A stretch of 7,461 nt of DNA from Rickettsiales bacterium (GCA_031283795.1 JAITBB010000073.1:1-7461); one strand, 5' to 3'; shown: positions 1-6,106, counted from the first letter of the stretch. The notes: generated by a model from the sequence alone, not told the origin. Program-made: numbers and translations.

Positions 1-771
1 TGCTGGTCCCTGGGAATAACACTCTGTGAAAAGATTTTGCACAAAAACCCATATTCTATATTTGCGGAAAAACAATCCGGACCAGATACCTCGGAAGAGG
101 AAAACTCAAGAACTTTGGACGAGTGCATCATCAACAACCCTGAAGTGTGGACAAAATTTATCTCCGATGAACTAGACAGTGCGGTTCCCCCCACAGGGCG
201 ACTGCTTAGATTTGTCATAGTGAGTCTATTGGATCCACATCGGGAAAAAGCACTCTCCATTGATGATATACTTAGAACACTCGACAATCTTTCCAGATCA
301 GACGATCTTAGCAGAGCAGAGTACAAGAAACTCTGTGAGAAAAGTACAGAGCGGATTGCCAAAGATCTAGAGCGGAGGAAAGAGCAGAACGAGCAAAGAT
401 TGATATATTTGGAACAGGAAAAAGTAGAGATGGGAAAAATAAGAGAGGAGGCAGAGCGTAGAAATAAAGAGAGGATGAAAAAACTAGAAAGCGCGATTAT
501 ACTGCTACCCTGTGATACTAGTGTACTTTCCAGTGATGTAATTGTGCCACAGCAGGCTGGCACCAGCGTGGAGCCACCTGAAGAGCCACCTGAAGAGCCA
601 GTGGAAGTGGAAGAGAAAGAATCAACCATATCGGTTCTCTCTGGGAGGGTAAAAATGGGGGTGACTGTGGATGGAACATTAGATATTAATCCACAGCTTA
701 CACTGTCGTCAGACACTGCAACCACCCTAACTGTAAATTACAAGGGACAATCAAAAGTCCCTAGCATCTAG
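1..771 (+). CDS. Unrecognised coiled-coil protein, 5' end outside window
   Basis: I do not recognise this family. The frame is open from base 1, so the gene probably begins upstream. The first possible start inside the window is a TTG at 37 with no convincing Shine-Dalgarno, and it would give 244 residues. Counting from that TTG, residues about 50-90 look helical. Residues about 93-155 are rich in Glu/Lys/Arg with a heptad-like pattern (LSRAEYKKLCEKSTERIAKD and onward) and are probably a coiled coil. Residues 179-188 are a Pro/Glu repeat (EPPEEPPEEP) encoded by a 12-bp tandem repeat. The last 50 residues are Thr/Ser/Val-rich and look like beta structure. No signal peptide or membrane segment is visible in the part present. 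The gene ends in TAG and is convergent with the next gene. Function unknown; a structural or secreted protein is possible. That this is a real gene is fairly sure; its start is not. Confidence 0.7.
   Translation, partial: CWSLGITLCEKILHKNPYSIFAEKQSGPDTSEEENSRTLDECIINNPEVWTKFISDELDSAVPPTGRLLRFVIVSLLDPHREKALSIDDILRTLDNLSRSDDLSRAEYKKLCEKSTERIAKDLERRKEQNEQRLIYLEQEKVEMGKIREEAERRNKERMKKLESAIILLPCDTSVLSSDVIVPQQAGTSVEPPEEPPEEPVEVEEKESTISVLSGRVKMGVTVDGTLDINPQLTLSSDTATTLTVNYKGQSKVPSI
571..600 (+). repeat. 12-bp tandem repeat, 2.5 copies, coding
   Basis: The unit gagccacctgaa occurs at 571-582 and 583-594, followed by the half unit gagcca at 595-600. It keeps the reading frame and encodes the EPPE/EPPE/EP linker between the coiled coil and the C-terminal part of the first protein. 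Copy-number change would lengthen the linker without a frameshift. Confidence 0.85.
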
Positions 772-808
772 AAAACCAGCAGAGAACAACTCTAGAACCA
801 AGACAATC

Positions 809-866
809 GGGAGCAGTGCAGAGGAGATGGGAAATTGAAAAATAACCCCAACTCCTCTGCTCTCCC
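809..866. terminator. Long imperfect hairpin between convergent genes
   Basis: Three paired blocks nest in order: gggag 809-813 with ctccc 862-866, gcagaggag 818-826 with ctcctctgc 852-860, and tggg 828-831 with ccca 847-850. The inner loop is A-rich. The structure lies between the stop of the left gene (771) and the stop of the minus-strand gene (917), where a shared bidirectional terminator would be expected. Neither side has a run of T residues right after the stem, so intrinsic termination is not certain. It may instead protect 3' ends. Confidence 0.5.
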
Positions 867-916
867 TCCGGGATCGGACCTAGGAGCCAAGGCAAAGACT
901 CCTCCTCCTGTCGCCT

Positions 917-2377
917 CTATTTCTTTCTGAGTCTGTTTCTATAGCCCTGTCCCTCAGTATTGGGGTCGTGGGAAGTTTCCCCACCAGCATAACTATCTCT
1001 ATAGTTACCATCTCTAGAAACCCAATCATTGGTGCTTCTACTCCTTCTCCCAAAGCTTCCACCGGGACTCCTGCTCTGGGTTCTGAGACCTTCCTGGCTC
1101 AGACTCCGTCCGCTGAAATCCAACCGTATGCCAGGACTCACGCTCCGTGGGCGGGATCTCCGACCACTTTCCACTCTCACACTACTTCTGGATCGATCAC
1201 TCCTCTGGCGACTACCACTGTTACCAGTGTTACCATTTCCTATGTTCCTTGTGCCACGTCCTCCCCTACCACTGTTACTTCCCATTTCCTGTGTTCTCTG
1301 TTGTCTGTTCTGTCTACTGCTATTATTTCTGCTATTATTTCTCGAATTCTGAGTATTTCCCACGCCACTCGTATTACTTCTGTTGTTCCTATTTTGCCTG
1401 GTGTTATTCCTCGAATCCTGCGTATTTTGTGTGCTCTGTCTTCTGTCGCCGCCATTCCCATTGTTCTGTGTGCTCCCCGTGCCCCCCTCATCGTCCGCAT
1501 TTCGTCCGCTGTTACTATTTCTCGTGTCTGACGTATTCTGTGTATTTTCTGTACTCTGTCTATTTTGTCTATTTTGTCTGCCGCCGTTATTCCCCTCATC
1601 TCTCCCAGCAGCAGCACCTCCATTGGCTACCATACCCTGGAGAAGATGTTGAAAGAAGACCGAAATTAGTCTTAGACAAGACCCAACACAGCCAGTACTC
1701 GTTGGACTGGCATTTCTTCCAGGGCTCTCGTTTCCTGTCCCCAAAGTCTCCTCATCCTCGTCTTCATTTTCGCTATTCTCACTCTTGTCATCCTTGTCAT
1801 CCTTGTCATCCTTGTCATCCTTCTGTGGCTCATTTCCTGGCTCCGACTTGCTTCTTTCAGACAAAATAACAGCGGATGGTGTCTTCGGCCTATCCGGTGG
1901 CGTCTTTGATTTAGAACCGGCCGTCGGCGTGCCCTTCTCACTATCACCGCTACCCGGTATGTCTATAGATACTGCCGGAATAACTATTGGATTGGTAATG
2001 GTTGTCGAGACTGTCTCATCTGGCACAGCATTTAGACTCGTTCCCCCGTCCTGCAGGTTTTCCTCCCCCCGTGTAACATGTAAATTGCCTCTGAGCGATC
2101 TTTCAACAGTTGCCGGTGTGGGCACTACGGATGGGTTATCATCCAAATTGGCCGGCGTTCCAAATAGAATAAGTTCTCTCCATAGGACCATAGAAGTGCT
2201 ATTGTTCTGTTCACGGGCCCTGGCCCGTATACTCTCTTCTATTTCCTGATTGACGTCATTCCTCGGAGGGAAAAATAACACCGGGTTGCTCATTGCCCCA
2301 GCCAATTCAGGAAACATGACAGACGCGCACAGGGTCATCCAAACTCTCGACGCTCTGGACAGATTGTTTTTTCTCAT
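917..2377 (-). CDS. Putative secreted Asn/Arg/Ser-rich low-complexity protein
   Basis: 486 residues, no family recognised. The N-terminus looks like a Sec signal peptide: basic residues (RKN..R..R), a hydrophobic stretch at 12-25 and a probable signal-peptidase site after A28 (ELAGA|MS). Residues 30-180 are moderately complex, with a Thr/Pro/Ser-rich end. Residues 187-198 are four DDK repeats followed by an acidic run (199-211). Residues 229-258 are a hydrophobic, partly amphipathic stretch with two Cys that could touch a membrane. Residues 260-400 are almost only N, R, Q, S, G, T and D, including an RGG-like GRGGRG (370-375). Residues 390-450 are Arg/Ser-rich (RSDRSRSS, RRSRPRSVSPG, QSRSPGG, RRSRST), resembling eukaryotic RS domains. 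The ATG at 2377 is chosen because GGAG lies five bases upstream and the signal peptide starts there. The signal peptide and composition are visible; an extracytoplasmic or host-facing role is inferred. Confidence 0.75.
   Translation of the reverse strand: MRKNNLSRASRVWMTLCASVMFPELAGAMSNPVLFFPPRNDVNQEIEESIRARAREQNNSTSMVLWRELILFGTPANLDDNPSVVPTPATVERSLRGNLHVTRGEENLQDGGTSLNAVPDETVSTTITNPIVIPAVSIDIPGSGDSEKGTPTAGSKSKTPPDRPKTPSAVILSERSKSEPGNEPQKDDKDDKDDKDDKSENSENEDEDEETLGTGNESPGRNASPTSTGCVGSCLRLISVFFQHLLQGMVANGGAAAGRDEGNNGGRQNRQNRQSTENTQNTSDTRNSNSGRNADDEGGTGSTQNNGNGGDRRQSTQNTQDSRNNTRQNRNNRSNTSGVGNTQNSRNNSRNNSSRQNRQQRTQEMGSNSGRGGRGTRNIGNGNTGNSGSRQRSDRSRSSVRVESGRRSRPRSVSPGIRLDFSGRSLSQEGLRTQSRSPGGSFGRRSRSTNDWVSRDGNYRDSYAGGETSHDPNTEGQGYRNRLRKK
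1178..1600 (-). repeat. Degenerate low-complexity repeat region (N/R/Q/S-rich)
   Basis: On the plus strand this stretch is a near-continuous run of short pyrimidine-rich words such as attttgtct, attctgtgt and gtattttgt. They encode degenerate repeats like RQNRQ, NTQNT, SRNN and QNSRNN in the secreted protein (residues about 260-400). The pattern suggests growth by slippage of a roughly 9-bp unit followed by point change. The composition also leaves long open frames on the opposite strand, which I read as shadows. Confidence 0.6.
1784..1822 (-). repeat. 9-bp tandem repeat, 4.3 copies (DDK repeat)
   Basis: The plus-strand unit cttgtcatc occurs without error at 1784-1792, 1793-1801, 1802-1810 and 1811-1819, followed by a partial ctt. 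Read on the minus strand (gatgacaag) it gives DDKDDKDDKDDK inside the secreted protein. Perfect identity between the copies implies recent expansion. Because the unit is three codons long, gain or loss of copies keeps the frame. Confidence 0.95.
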
Positions 2378-2382
2378 AATTT

Positions 2383-2386
2383 CTCC
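2383..2386 (-). promoter_or_regulatory. Ribosome binding site GGAG for the secreted protein
   Basis: The minus strand reads aatGGAGaaattATG. The GGAG core is five bases before the ATG ending at 2377. It supports this start over the in-frame Met codons at residues 14 and 21, which would destroy the signal peptide. Confidence 0.75.
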
Positions 2387-2435
2387 ATTTTGAGATCTGG
2401 GGAAACATTATCAGAAAGTTTTTCCATGTCAAACT

Positions 2436-2464
2436 ATTTTATCAATAATATGAATAATATCCAA
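2436..2464 (-). promoter_or_regulatory. Candidate sigma70-type promoter for the secreted protein
   Basis: On the minus strand, TTGGAT (2459-2464) is followed after 17 bases by TAAAAT (2436-2441), a five-of-six match to the -10 consensus. The implied leader is about 50 bases. An alternative nearby pair, TTGACA (2427-2432) and GATAAT (2407-2412), has better hexamers but only 14 bases between them. The region is very A+T rich, so chance matches are likely. The assignment is tentative. Confidence 0.35.
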
Positions 2465-2489
2465 ATATTACTCAATATTATGCTAATAT
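2446..2489. repeat. Five phased TAATAT/ATATTA elements
   Basis: TAATAT lies at 2446-2451, 2455-2460 and 2484-2489. Its reverse complement ATATTA lies at 2465-2470 and 2475-2480. Start-to-start distances are 9, 10, 10 and 9 bases, close to one DNA turn. The middle pair forms a small dyad with a ccaa loop. The array covers the -35 side of the candidate promoter of the secreted-protein gene, so it could be an operator, an UP-like element or intrinsically bent DNA. Confidence 0.45.
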
Positions 2490-2565
2490 CCTCGGTTAGT
2501 GAAGCATAGATTTCTACTACTCTACCCTCCAGTCAATCTTCTATCGTTTTCTGCAGGAAAATCTT

Positions 2566-4767
2566 TCAGAGCGGCATTCCCGACGGGACCCTAGCTCCGG
2601 CCAGAGCTTCGAGTTCCCTACACACATTATCCTTGGCACTAGAGACCTCTCCTTTCTCGGTACCGGAATCAGACTCACTCCTCACCATCCCGGATTCTCC
2701 AATTTCCAGTAGTCCTATATTGTTCCTAGTCGATTCGACCTGCAATAGCATTTCGCTGAATTCACTCTCTATGTCATAGAGCGCTTTCACTCTCTCCAGA
2801 GCCAAAAGAAATCTCTCTCCCTCGGTATCTGCTCTGATACTATATTTCTCTCTGATGAATTCCGGAATTATTTTTTCAATTTTTCCAGGTAATTGGTTTT
2901 TATATTTTTGCCCTAGGTTTTTCCTGGTATCATCGTCAAAATTAGCTTCCTCCTCCTTTTCTCTTCTTTCGACCAGAGTGTCGATTCTCTCCTCAAAGAC
3001 ATTAAACAGTTCTCTATCATCCAGGAAATTTTCCATCATATCTCTAACGTGCCTCAGGACTATTAGTTTTGATATCAGCTGATCATTGATCACTCCAATG
3101 TTATACTCATTTGCAATTTCCTGAAGCTGCAGCATATGCTCTATCTCGAACCTGGTGGGTAATTTACCTCCGATTCTAAAGGGGCTCTGGAGAACTTGTT
3201 CTCCAGAATTATTATCCCACTCCGCTACGGTGCCATCTCTAAGACTTCCAAAGATGTCCGAATTTCTAGCCATAGCCATAGTGGAACTCACCGCATGGTA
3301 CCAGCAGCTTCCGAGCCCCTGTATATTTTGATTTACAACCACACAGTTTTTTTGGATATTGCCTAGATTATGCTGTCTATATCTAGGATCACCAATGATT
3401 CTGCTACCATCAAAGATGAACATAACACGTTTATTGGTTGTAGTTATATCCTCACCATTATCTTTAAGCTCCCTCAGTCTTTTTAGATCAATGATGACGG
3501 TGACACTATGCGCTTCGCTGGTTGTTGCTATCGTCGTAATGATAAAATCTCCACTAATACTATCCAGGTTGTTCAGATTGATACCTAGAAACTCTAGAAA
3601 TGTTCCCATATTCTCATAGAGCTTTTCCATCTTTCTTGTATTAAATTTTTTATCAGAAAATCTCACTCTTCTGAGCTCAGAATCTTTCAGGCTTGCCAAC
3701 AACATTAGATTCTGTAGCTCTCTGATTCCACCCTCATCGAGACCCCATTCTCCCGAACACATTCGATCCTGGAGATACTGTCTGGCGCATACCCTTAGGC
3801 ATTGTTGAGCTCCTTCGAGAGTTCCGATTCTTGCGTTCTCTTCCAGACCTTCGGTCACATCCTCTATAGCTCCCGGCACTATAGAACTTAGTTTTCCTTC
3901 GTTCAGCAGTTCATTAAGCTTTCTATAGTTTACCCTCAATTCTCTCTCCAGGATTCCAGTGAATCCATAGTAATAGTAGGTTACTGTCGAACAATCACCA
4001 TTCTCATCATATTTTGTCGTGTATAGTTTTCTTTTTTCCCCACTGTTAATTTCTCCATTTCTTTTGTAGAGTTCCCAGGATATGGCAGTTTGTTCTTTCA
4101 GAAGATCTTTACTATACAATCGCTCACAGACAACATAGCCCTTCTGATCAGTGTAGATACCCAATCCATTTTTTTTACCATTTTCCCAATTACCATCATA
4201 TCTACTTCCGTCTGGGAAGTGTAATACCCCCTTTCCCTCCATTACATCATTTTTCCAATCACCATCATACTGTGGTTTCCCATTGGAATCGAATGATTTT
4301 CCCTTCCCTTCTCTCTTGCCACTTTTCCAGTCACCATCGTAGAATAGTTTCCCAGATAAGAAATTCCATGATCTTCCCTTTCCTTCCTGTAAGTTACCTT
4401 TCCAGTCACCATCGTAGAATGGTTTCCCAAACGGACTAAATAATTTTCCTCTTCCTTCTCTCATGTCATTTTTCCACTCACCATCATAGCACGGTTTCCC
4501 GTCTATATATAAGGATTTCCCTGTTCCCTCTTTCATGTTATTTTTCCACTCACCTTCATATTCCTTACCATAATTTGAAAATAATTCTCCATATCCACTG
4601 GGAATAGGTTTTCCATCTGGTCCCAATTCAAATTCGCCAATATAGATATGGTCTACACATTCTTCACCCCCAGTGGCACATATCTGGTGTCCTCTGAAGT
4701 TAATCGTCATCTTGAGTTTCCCGTTTGTTTCAGTTATTTCGCCCATTCCGGTTATTTCCAGAACCAT
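2566..4767 (-). CDS. MORN-repeat protein with putative permuted papain-like (clan CE-type) cysteine enzyme domain
   Basis: 733 residues. MORN repeats start at Y70, Y94, Y118, Y143, Y167 and Y190 (pattern YDGDWK..xxEGKG), with a degenerate one from about residue 42. MORN repeats are known to bind phospholipid or act as protein scaffolds. After a linker, helical residues 280-400 lead to a region with EAHSVTVIID (H420), RVMFIFDGS (D453) and NIQGLGSCWYHA (Q483, C488). The H-D-Q-C order matches clan CE enzymes (Ulp1, YopJ acyltransferases), which are circularly permuted relative to papain and calpain. The GSCW and QG.LG.CW words recall those two families. The H-to-C distance of 68 is near that in YopJ and Ulp1. 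Residues 540-690 are charged and helical. No signal peptide is seen, so export would need a dedicated system. The start is supported by TAGGGA at 4775-4780. MORN is sure; the enzyme domain is inference. Confidence 0.8.
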   Translation of the reverse strand: MVLEITGMGEITETNGKLKMTINFRGHQICATGGEECVDHIYIGEFELGPDGKPIPSGYGELFSNYGKEYEGEWKNNMKEGTGKSLYIDGKPCYDGEWKNDMREGRGKLFSPFGKPFYDGDWKGNLQEGKGRSWNFLSGKLFYDGDWKSGKREGKGKSFDSNGKPQYDGDWKNDVMEGKGVLHFPDGSRYDGNWENGKKNGLGIYTDQKGYVVCERLYSKDLLKEQTAISWELYKRNGEINSGEKRKLYTTKYDENGDCSTVTYYYYGFTGILERELRVNYRKLNELLNEGKLSSIVPGAIEDVTEGLEENARIGTLEGAQQCLRVCARQYLQDRMCSGEWGLDEGGIRELQNLMLLASLKDSELRRVRFSDKKFNTRKMEKLYENMGTFLEFLGINLNNLDSISGDFIITTIATTSEAHSVTVIIDLKRLRELKDNGEDITTTNKRVMFIFDGSRIIGDPRYRQHNLGNIQKNCVVVNQNIQGLGSCWYHAVSSTMAMARNSDIFGSLRDGTVAEWDNNSGEQVLQSPFRIGGKLPTRFEIEHMLQLQEIANEYNIGVINDQLISKLIVLRHVRDMMENFLDDRELFNVFEERIDTLVERREKEEEANFDDDTRKNLGQKYKNQLPGKIEKIIPEFIREKYSIRADTEGERFLLALERVKALYDIESEFSEMLLQVESTRNNIGLLEIGESGMVRSESDSGTEKGEVSSAKDNVCRELEALAGARVPSGMPL
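4129..4560 (-). repeat. Tandem MORN-coding repeats, about 72-bp period
   Basis: Six coding repeats with spacings of 24, 24, 25, 24 and 23 codons. Plus-strand landmarks recur as ttccagtcaccatcgtagaa (two copies) and variants such as ttccactcaccatcatag and ccaatcaccatcata, each followed after a few bases by gtttccc. Conservation at the DNA level suggests relatively recent duplication or gene conversion. The unit number could vary between strains. Confidence 0.85.
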
Positions 4768-4774
4768 TTTTCAT

Positions 4775-4780
4775 TCCCTA
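4775..4780 (-). promoter_or_regulatory. Ribosome binding site TAGGGA for the MORN protein
   Basis: The minus strand reads TAGGGAatgaaaaATG. The purine core is 7 bases before the ATG ending at 4767. Another ATG inside the spacer is in a different frame and leads nowhere, so the 4767 start is preferred. Confidence 0.6.
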
Positions 4781-4801
4781 TTATTTGTCTGATGTAAATA
4801 C

Positions 4802-4828
4802 ATTGTACCAATCTATCATAATATACAA
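4802..4828 (-). promoter_or_regulatory. Candidate promoter for the MORN protein
   Basis: On the minus strand, TACAAT (4802-4807) matches five of six -10 positions. Upstream of it, TTGTAT (4823-4828) is a weak -35 with a 15-base gap, which is shorter than ideal. The leader would be about 30 bases. The surrounding sequence is A+T rich, so this is tentative. Confidence 0.3.
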
Positions 4829-5151
4829 GAATTTTCTTCCACTGCCACAGCTACCCCATCCCCTGCTTTTGTTCCCACCAGTAACCCGCTAGGCCATTCG
4901 CTCCCTGGTTCTCGCTTCGGCAACTGTTTTTCTGTGAAAGCCCTATAAACATATTGCTCTTTTCTGTGGAATTCATGACAGTCAATATGACCTCTAGAAC
5001 TCCTGCTCTGTGCCAGCGATCGACTATCCTGCTGCAGTGTCTAGAAATAAAGTTATTTGCTATATCCAGAAAAAACTCCAAGAATCAGTGTAAATGGACT
5101 GCGGCACTTTCTGATGGGATTTACAGGATCGTCACTGCGCTAGGTCATATA
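4829..5151. other. Intergenic stretch without a convincing gene
   Basis: This lies between the divergent MORN gene and kdsA. Two short open frames overlap on opposite strands: plus 4954-5208 (84 codons) and minus 4851-5081 (76 codons). Both start with TTG, neither has a clear ribosome site, and neither product resembles anything I know. The plus frame ends four bases before the kdsA ATG, which could mean a coupled leader peptide but is more simply chance. A small dyad (aaataa 5045-5050, ttattt 5053-5058) has too short a loop to be a terminator. I see no tRNA, riboswitch or insertion-sequence ends. Confidence 0.5.
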
Positions 5152-5179
5152 TTGATTTATTCTAGGGCAATCCTATTCT
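5152..5179 (+). promoter_or_regulatory. Candidate promoter for kdsA-eno
   Basis: TTGATT (5152-5157) and TATTCT (5174-5179) each match four of six consensus positions, with a 16-base gap. Transcription would start about 25 bases before the kdsA ATG. It is the best pair I found in the last 100 bases before the gene, but it is weak. Confidence 0.3.
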
Positions 5180-5212
5180 CTCGGAACAATGAATATTTGA
5201 GCGGTTAGAACT

Positions 5213-6052
5213 ATGCAGTGTAGAACGATAGGCGTTGGAAATCTGAAAATTTCTAATGATCTCAGAATCACAGTGATGGCTGGACCCTGTGTTATCGAAA
5301 GTCTGGAGCATACGGTTATGATGGCAAAGGCGATCAGAGACATATGTGATAGACTGAGGGTTAATTTTATATTTAAGGCCTCCTATGACAAGGCCAACAG
5401 GTCAAGCATAAAGACTGCGAGGGGCATTGGCATTGACAAGTCGGTGGAGGTTTTCCGGGAGGTGAAGAAACAGGTTGGCTGTCCCATACTCACCGATGTG
5501 CATACTGCGGAGCAGTACAGGCACCCAGTTATGGAGGTTGTGGATCTGGTCCAAATCCCAGCCTTTCTCTGTAGGCAGACTGATCTGCTGAGGGCGGCGG
5601 CGGAGAGCGGTAAGGTTATAAATGTAAAGAAGGGACAATTCATATCTCCAAAGGAGATGCACTTCGTATATGAGAAACTAGAGTCATTTGGCAACAGTAA
5701 TGTCATTCTGTGTGATAGGGGTACATTTTTTGGCTATAATACACTGGTTAATGATATGACCTGCTACCCCATAATGGCCGAGACTGGTTGCCCCGTTTGC
5801 TGTGACTGTACCCATTCGGTACAGAGACCTGGCGCGGGAGATGGCTACAGCCTGGGAAATAGGGATATGGCGGAGGTAATAGCGCGTGCTGCCGTTGCCG
5901 CTGGCGTTGCCGCGGTTTTTACCGAGGTCCATCAGGATCCGGACAGTGCTCCCTGTGATGGCCCAAATATGATAAGGCTTGATCAATTTGAGAGAATTTT
6001 GACCACTCTGCTAAAGATAGATGACGTTGTGAAGAGCAGACAGAAAAAATAA
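5213..6052 (+). CDS. kdsA: 2-dehydro-3-deoxyphosphooctonate aldolase (KDO-8-phosphate synthase), metal-dependent type
   Basis: 279 residues, the usual length of KdsA. This cytoplasmic enzyme condenses phosphoenolpyruvate with arabinose 5-phosphate to KDO 8-phosphate, the precursor of the KDO of lipopolysaccharide inner core. Family motifs are clear: MAGPCVIES (22-30), FKASYDKANRSS (54-65), LTDVHT (93-98), QIPAFLCRQTDLL (114-126), NVKKGQF (137-143), CDRGTFFGYN (167-176) and THSVQRPG (200-207). Cys26 sits where E. coli has Asn26. With His201, Glu238 and Asp249 it completes the four metal ligands of the metal-dependent class. The CDGP word at 248-251 keeps a Cys that I recall as Ser in several alphaproteobacterial relatives. 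The ATG is fixed by an in-frame stop 15 bases upstream, though the ribosome site is weak (gagcgg). 16 of 18 arginines are AGA/AGG. Identification is secure. Confidence 0.96.
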   Translation: MQCRTIGVGNLKISNDLRITVMAGPCVIESLEHTVMMAKAIRDICDRLRVNFIFKASYDKANRSSIKTARGIGIDKSVEVFREVKKQVGCPILTDVHTAEQYRHPVMEVVDLVQIPAFLCRQTDLLRAAAESGKVINVKKGQFISPKEMHFVYEKLESFGNSNVILCDRGTFFGYNTLVNDMTCYPIMAETGCPVCCDCTHSVQRPGAGDGYSLGNRDMAEVIARAAVAAGVAAVFTEVHQDPDSAPCDGPNMIRLDQFERILTTLLKIDDVVKSRQKK

Positions 6053-6106
6053 TTGATCAGACCTCTGGTCACTCGATTGAAAATAAAAATCCGCGTTCTA
6101 CTGTGA

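Noticed and set aside
1784..1822. Similarity of the DDK repeat to a FLAG-type epitope tag or vector sequence
   Set aside because: The codons gatgacaag occur in such tags, but here they form a perfect tandem repeat inside a natural low-complexity protein, with no DYKDDDDK and no vector context.
1147..1869. 240-codon plus-strand open frame opposite the secreted protein (with others at 968-1531 and 1029-1352)
   Set aside because: They arise because the minus-strand gene is A/G-rich low complexity, so stop codons are rare on the opposite strand. The products are Cys/Tyr/Phe/Ser filler, and several overlapping frames are open at once.
2407..2432. TTGACA/GATAAT promoter of the secreted-protein gene
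   Set aside because: The hexamers are good, but the 14-base gap is too short for a standard sigma70 promoter. It is kept only as an alternative.
2566..3306. Canonical papain order using C488 with a downstream His (H544 or H573)
   Set aside because: Both His residues lie in helix-like charged contexts (EIEHMLQL, LRHVRDM), not in the strand expected for the catalytic His. H420 upstream has the right context, favouring a permuted order.
4129..4560. CRISPR-like array from regularly spaced repeats
   Set aside because: The period fits about 72 bases, but the repeats are coding MORN units in frame, and the spacers are equally similar to each other.
5383..5986. Minus-strand open frames inside kdsA (and similar ones inside eno)
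   Set aside because: They lie wholly inside secure, fully conserved genes on the other strand and their products show no recognisable pattern.
6060..6070. gacc-tct-ggtc dyad after kdsA as a terminator
   Set aside because: The stem is four base pairs with a three-base loop and no T-tract, too weak to end transcription between kdsA and eno.
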